Below, piece by piece: positions 61,395 to 64,000 of a stretch of DNA of 64,000 nucleotides. The notes beneath the pieces were generated by a model. The model was not told the origin of the DNA. It worked only from the letters and a program-made list of their open reading frames with translations, and made no database searches. A program made the translations under genes and the position numbers. How positions within the stretch are numbered: the stretch's first letter is position 1; the number at the start of each line of letters is the position of its first letter. Source of the stretch: Mycolicibacterium sp. 018/SC-01/001 (lineage in GTDB: Bacteria; Actinomycetota; Actinomycetes; Mycobacteriales; Mycobacteriaceae); assembly GCF_007096635.1 (NCBI RefSeq), contig NZ_VKAA01000004.1, positions 186,001 to 250,000 on the forward strand, written 5' to 3'.

Positions 61395-63166
61395 GACTTC
61401 TCGTCCTCGTACTGGATGCGGTGCAGCTCAGCGTATCTGCCATTGCGTTCGAGCAGCTCGCTGTGGGTGCCTTCTTCGACGACGCGCCCCTCCTCGAGCA
61501 CGACGATCTTGTCGGCGTCGCGGATCGTCGAGAGCCGGTGGGCGATCGTCAGCACCGTGCGGTCACTCATCAAGCGCTCCAGCGCGCTCATCACCAGATG
61601 CTCCGACTGCGCGTCCAGCGCAGCCGTCGGCTCGTCGAGGATCAGGATCGGGCTGTCGCGAATCAGGGCGCGGGCGATGCCGATGCGCTGCCGTTGGCCG
61701 CCGGAGAGGGTCATGCCCCGTTCGCCGACCGCGCTGTCGTAACCCTGCGGCATGTCGGAGATGAACTCGTGTGCGTTGGCGAGTTTCGCGGCCTCCACGA
61801 TCTCCTCGTGAGTCGCATCAGGCCGGCCGAAGGCGATGTTGTCGCGCACCGTGCCGCGGAACAGCACCGTGTCCTGCAGCACGTAGCCGATCTGCTGGCG
61901 AAGATCGTGCAGCTTGTAGTCCCGCAGGTCCACCCCGTCGATCTGCACCGATCCCATGCCGGGGTCGTAGAAGCGCGGAATCAGGCTCACCAGAGACGAT
62001 TTGCCGCTGCCGGTGTGGCCCACGATGCCGACGAGCTGGCCGGGGGCGACGTCGAACGTCACGTCGCGCAGCACCGGCTTCTCGCCGTCGTAGCTGAACG
62101 CCACCTTCTCGAACCGGATGGCGCCCTTGATCTTCGCCGCCCCCACGGCGTCGGGCTTCTCCTCGATGTCGGTCTCGGCGTCCAGCAGCGCGGCCACGCG
62201 TTCGACGCCGACCGCGGCCATCGCGATCGTGTTCGTCAGCTTCGCGAGGTCCTGTACGGGTTTGAAGAAGGAGGCCAGGTAGCTGATGAACACGGTCAGC
62301 GTGCCCGCGGTCATCGCGCCCGCGAGGATCAACGCCGAGCCGCGCCACAGCACCAGCGCCGTGCACGCTGCGACGACGACCGCGACGATCGGTGAGACCA
62401 CCGACTTCACGCGGCGTGCGTTCAGCGCTGCGTCGACGGCCTGCTGACCGGCGATCGCCAACTGCTGCTCCTGCAGGGTCTCCCGGTCGAAGGCCTTGAC
62501 GACGCGGATCGACTGCAGCCCCTCTTCGGCGACGGCGACGATGTCGGATTCCCGTCGGCGCACCTCGTGGGTGGCGGCCTTGACCGCCTTGCGGATTCGC
62601 GAGACGAACAACAACAGCAGCGGTGCGACCGCGAGGGCCACGAGCGTGAAATCCCACTGCAGCCACAGCATCAGGCCGAGCATGCCGGCGATGGTCAGCA
62701 GATCGGTCGCGATGCCCAGCGTGGAAGCCGAGGCGAAGTCCTGGATCGTGTCGACGTCATCGGTCAGCGTGGACAGGATCGGCCCGACGCGATGGGTGTC
62801 GAAGTAGCTCAGAGACAGCTGCTGCAAATGGTGATAGGCCCGCGTGCGCAGATCGTTGCCGACGCGCTGACCGACGGTTTCGGTCAGGTAGTTGGCCGCG
62901 TACGTGGCGATCGCCGCGATGAGCGCGATGACGATCACCATGATCGCGGCCAGCCCGGCGACGTGCATCTTGCCCTCGCCGCCGAGGATCGGCTCCAGCA
63001 ATCCGTGCAGCCACGGCGGCAACGGATGATCACCGACCACGCTGTCGAGCACGACCTTCAACGGCCAGGGCGCAGCCAGCCCCATCGCGATCTGGACGCA
63101 GAGCACGGCGAAAATGCCCGCCACCGACCACCGATAGGGGCGAAGCAACTCCAAGATCAGTCTCAC
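61391..63166 (-). CDS. ABC exporter half-transporter (MsbA/MDR type), 591 aa
   Basis: The N-terminal transmembrane domain (about 1-310, six helices) includes the coupling-helix-like LSLSYFDTHRVGPILSTLTDDV. The ATPase domain (about 335-575) has Walker A GHTGSGKS (near 375), Q-loop YVLQDTVLF, ABC signature LSGGQRQR (about 480-487), Walker B ILILDEPTAALD and H-loop TIAHRLSTI. It acts as a homodimer and exports lipids or drugs. A long extracytoplasmic loop (about 45-75, GDHPLPPWLHGLLEPILGG) separates the first two helices. It is coupled to the PLD-like gene; the ATG at 63166 is used. Confidence 0.9.
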   Translation of the reverse strand: MRLILELLRPYRWSVAGIFAVLCVQIAMGLAAPWPLKVVLDSVVGDHPLPPWLHGLLEPILGGEGKMHVAGLAAIMVIVIALIAAIATYAANYLTETVGQRVGNDLRTRAYHHLQQLSLSYFDTHRVGPILSTLTDDVDTIQDFASASTLGIATDLLTIAGMLGLMLWLQWDFTLVALAVAPLLLLFVSRIRKAVKAATHEVRRRESDIVAVAEEGLQSIRVVKAFDRETLQEQQLAIAGQQAVDAALNARRVKSVVSPIVAVVVAACTALVLWRGSALILAGAMTAGTLTVFISYLASFFKPVQDLAKLTNTIAMAAVGVERVAALLDAETDIEEKPDAVGAAKIKGAIRFEKVAFSYDGEKPVLRDVTFDVAPGQLVGIVGHTGSGKSSLVSLIPRFYDPGMGSVQIDGVDLRDYKLHDLRQQIGYVLQDTVLFRGTVRDNIAFGRPDATHEEIVEAAKLANAHEFISDMPQGYDSAVGERGMTLSGGQRQRIGIARALIRDSPILILDEPTAALDAQSEHLVMSALERLMSDRTVLTIAHRLSTIRDADKIVVLEEGRVVEEGTHSELLERNGRYAELHRIQYEDEKS

Positions 63167-63308
63167 GGCGTGGCTGCCTCGCTGTCGGTGTCGTCAATCA
63201 AGCGGACACACAGTACATCGCCGACGTTGCTCGCAGGTGACGAACACGAGGTGACGGCAGGTAGGGTCGCAGGCACTTCGGTGCTCGGCGGTGTCGGGGA
63301 AGGTGTCC

Positions 63309-64000
63309 ATGAACGCGGTCGTCCATCGCTGCACGCGGGCGATGGTGCGCGCCGGTGCGGCGCGCCCGTTCACGGCGCGACGAGCGGCGCATGCGTTCTC
63401 CCTCCCGCTACCGCGCGCGGTGGCCGCCGAGATTCGCTGGCTGTTCACCCCGCCCCGGACCTGCATGACGGGCGTCGCGATCAACGTCGTGCTGGCCGCA
63501 CTGTGGCTGCTGGTGCAGCCCCTCACCAGGCACCACCTGCACAACGATCTGATCGTCGTCGTCGACACCTATTTCGCCTCGTTCGTCCTCGCCGACATCA
63601 CGACCACCAACATGCTCGGCACCGACCACTACCGCGTGCAGGCCGCGATGGACGAGGGCACTCCGATGTGGCGCGTCCTGCTGGTGAAGAACCTTGCGTT
63701 GTTCGCGGTGGTCGGTCTGCCGACGCTCGCCACGGCCGTGGTGTTCACACTGTGGTTCGACACAGCGTCGCGGCTGACGCGGACCGTCCCCAACGTCCTG
63801 GTGCCGGTGCTGTCGTGGCTCGGCATCGGCAACTTGGTGTCAGTGCTGCTTCCCGTGGCCGCCGCGCCGCTGATCCGGCGCTGGCGGCGCCGCTCCGACA
63901 AGCGCTCGCTGGCGTTCTGGCTCGGGGCCCTGGCTCTGCCGTATGCGCTCTACTACATCGCCGATCCGATCGGCGGCGTCGGGCACGACGTGTTCTGGAA
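63309..64000 (+). CDS. Multi-pass membrane protein of unknown function (partial, 3' end beyond the window)
   Basis: The frame starts at the ATG at 63309 (MNAVVHRCTRAMVRAGAARP) behind GGGGAAGG and stays open to the right edge, 230 residues. A basic N-terminus (about 1-45) precedes hydrophobic helices near 55-72, 120-145 and 160-185, with a last partial one near 205-215. The pattern FTPPRTCMTGVAINVVLAAL is not one I recognise with a function. ABC-2-like permease segments are possible. It is divergent from the ABC exporter across a 142-bp gap. Confidence 0.7.
   Translation, partial: MNAVVHRCTRAMVRAGAARPFTARRAAHAFSLPLPRAVAAEIRWLFTPPRTCMTGVAINVVLAALWLLVQPLTRHHLHNDLIVVVDTYFASFVLADITTTNMLGTDHYRVQAAMDEGTPMWRVLLVKNLALFAVVGLPTLATAVVFTLWFDTASRLTRTVPNVLVPVLSWLGIGNLVSVLLPVAAAPLIRRWRRRSDKRSLAFWLGALALPYALYYIADPIGGVGHDVFW

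Noticed and set aside
1..64000. CRISPR arrays, tRNA or rRNA genes, IS elements, integrase or attachment sites.
   Set aside because: I noticed no regularly spaced repeats, cloverleaf-like genes, transposase motifs or phage integrases. A dedicated scan could still find short items.

Overview
The window is GC-rich, densely coded DNA from an actinobacterium, most likely a rapid-growing, soil-type Mycobacterium (Mycolicibacterium). The pointers are a WS/DGAT triacylglycerol or wax-ester synthase, an MmpL-type transporter, a PE-PPE-domain serine hydrolase, a UsfY protein, a FAAL-type FadD, mycothiol-linked enzymes, DUF5994, DUF6480 and DUF7159 proteins, and many GTG starts with 4-bp GTGA or ATGA overlaps. 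I saw no rRNA, tRNA, IS element, prophage or CRISPR array.

Positions 1-12204 (minus strand) hold one leftward operon. Its order is a hemopexin-repeat protein with a lysozyme/P5-like C-terminus, a leaderless M23-type endopeptidase, a 980-aa DUF6603-type protein, a 936-aa unknown protein, and an unknown protein of more than 1504 aa that runs off the left edge. The last three are coupled by overlapping start and stop codons. None of the four complete proteins shows a signal peptide or membrane segment. This is the best candidate for an undescribed system: giant structural proteins linked to cell-wall hydrolases, perhaps an exported particle or lysis-released assembly.

Positions 12343-24529 are mixed: a TenA-like protein, a family-4-like uracil-DNA glycosylase coupled to an MHS-type transporter, a receptor Ser/Thr kinase, an ECF sigma factor with a cupin partner, a 929-aa LuxR-type ATPase regulator, a divergent NmrA/SDR oxidoreductase pair with inverted repeats between them, an MBL-fold hydrolase and a WS/DGAT. 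Positions 24566-37029 hold a DsbA-like/mycothiol isomerase pair, an exported S15-like hydrolase, a FAAL-like FadD facing a cold-shock protein across a perfect terminator hairpin, an MMPL transporter behind a 24-bp inverted repeat, a CsbD-type stress operon, and a kinase whose extracellular part is an amino-acid-type solute-binding domain.

Positions 37339-52813 form a D-glucarate/galactarate catabolic locus. GudD (plus a divergent second glucarate-dehydratase-family enzyme) makes 5-dehydro-4-deoxyglucarate. KdgD dehydrates and decarboxylates this to 2-oxoglutarate semialdehyde, and an ALDH oxidises it to 2-oxoglutarate. A LysR and an IclR regulator, two 2-hydroxyacid dehydrogenases, a complete five-gene Opp/Dpp-type ABC importer and a TauE/SafE permease complete the locus. 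The importer is notable because aldarate uptake is usually by MFS carriers.

Positions 52810-64000 carry cell-envelope and stress genes: a DUF7159 proline-rich membrane protein, two small proteins, a PE-PPE hydrolase, UsfY under a perfect CRP-type site, an exported glucose/sorbosone-dehydrogenase-like protein, an MFS transporter fused to a universal-stress domain, a phospholipase-D-like protein coupled to an ABC exporter, and a partial membrane protein at the right edge. Start sites, domains and family names come from reading the sequence and from memory of the families; no database search was run.
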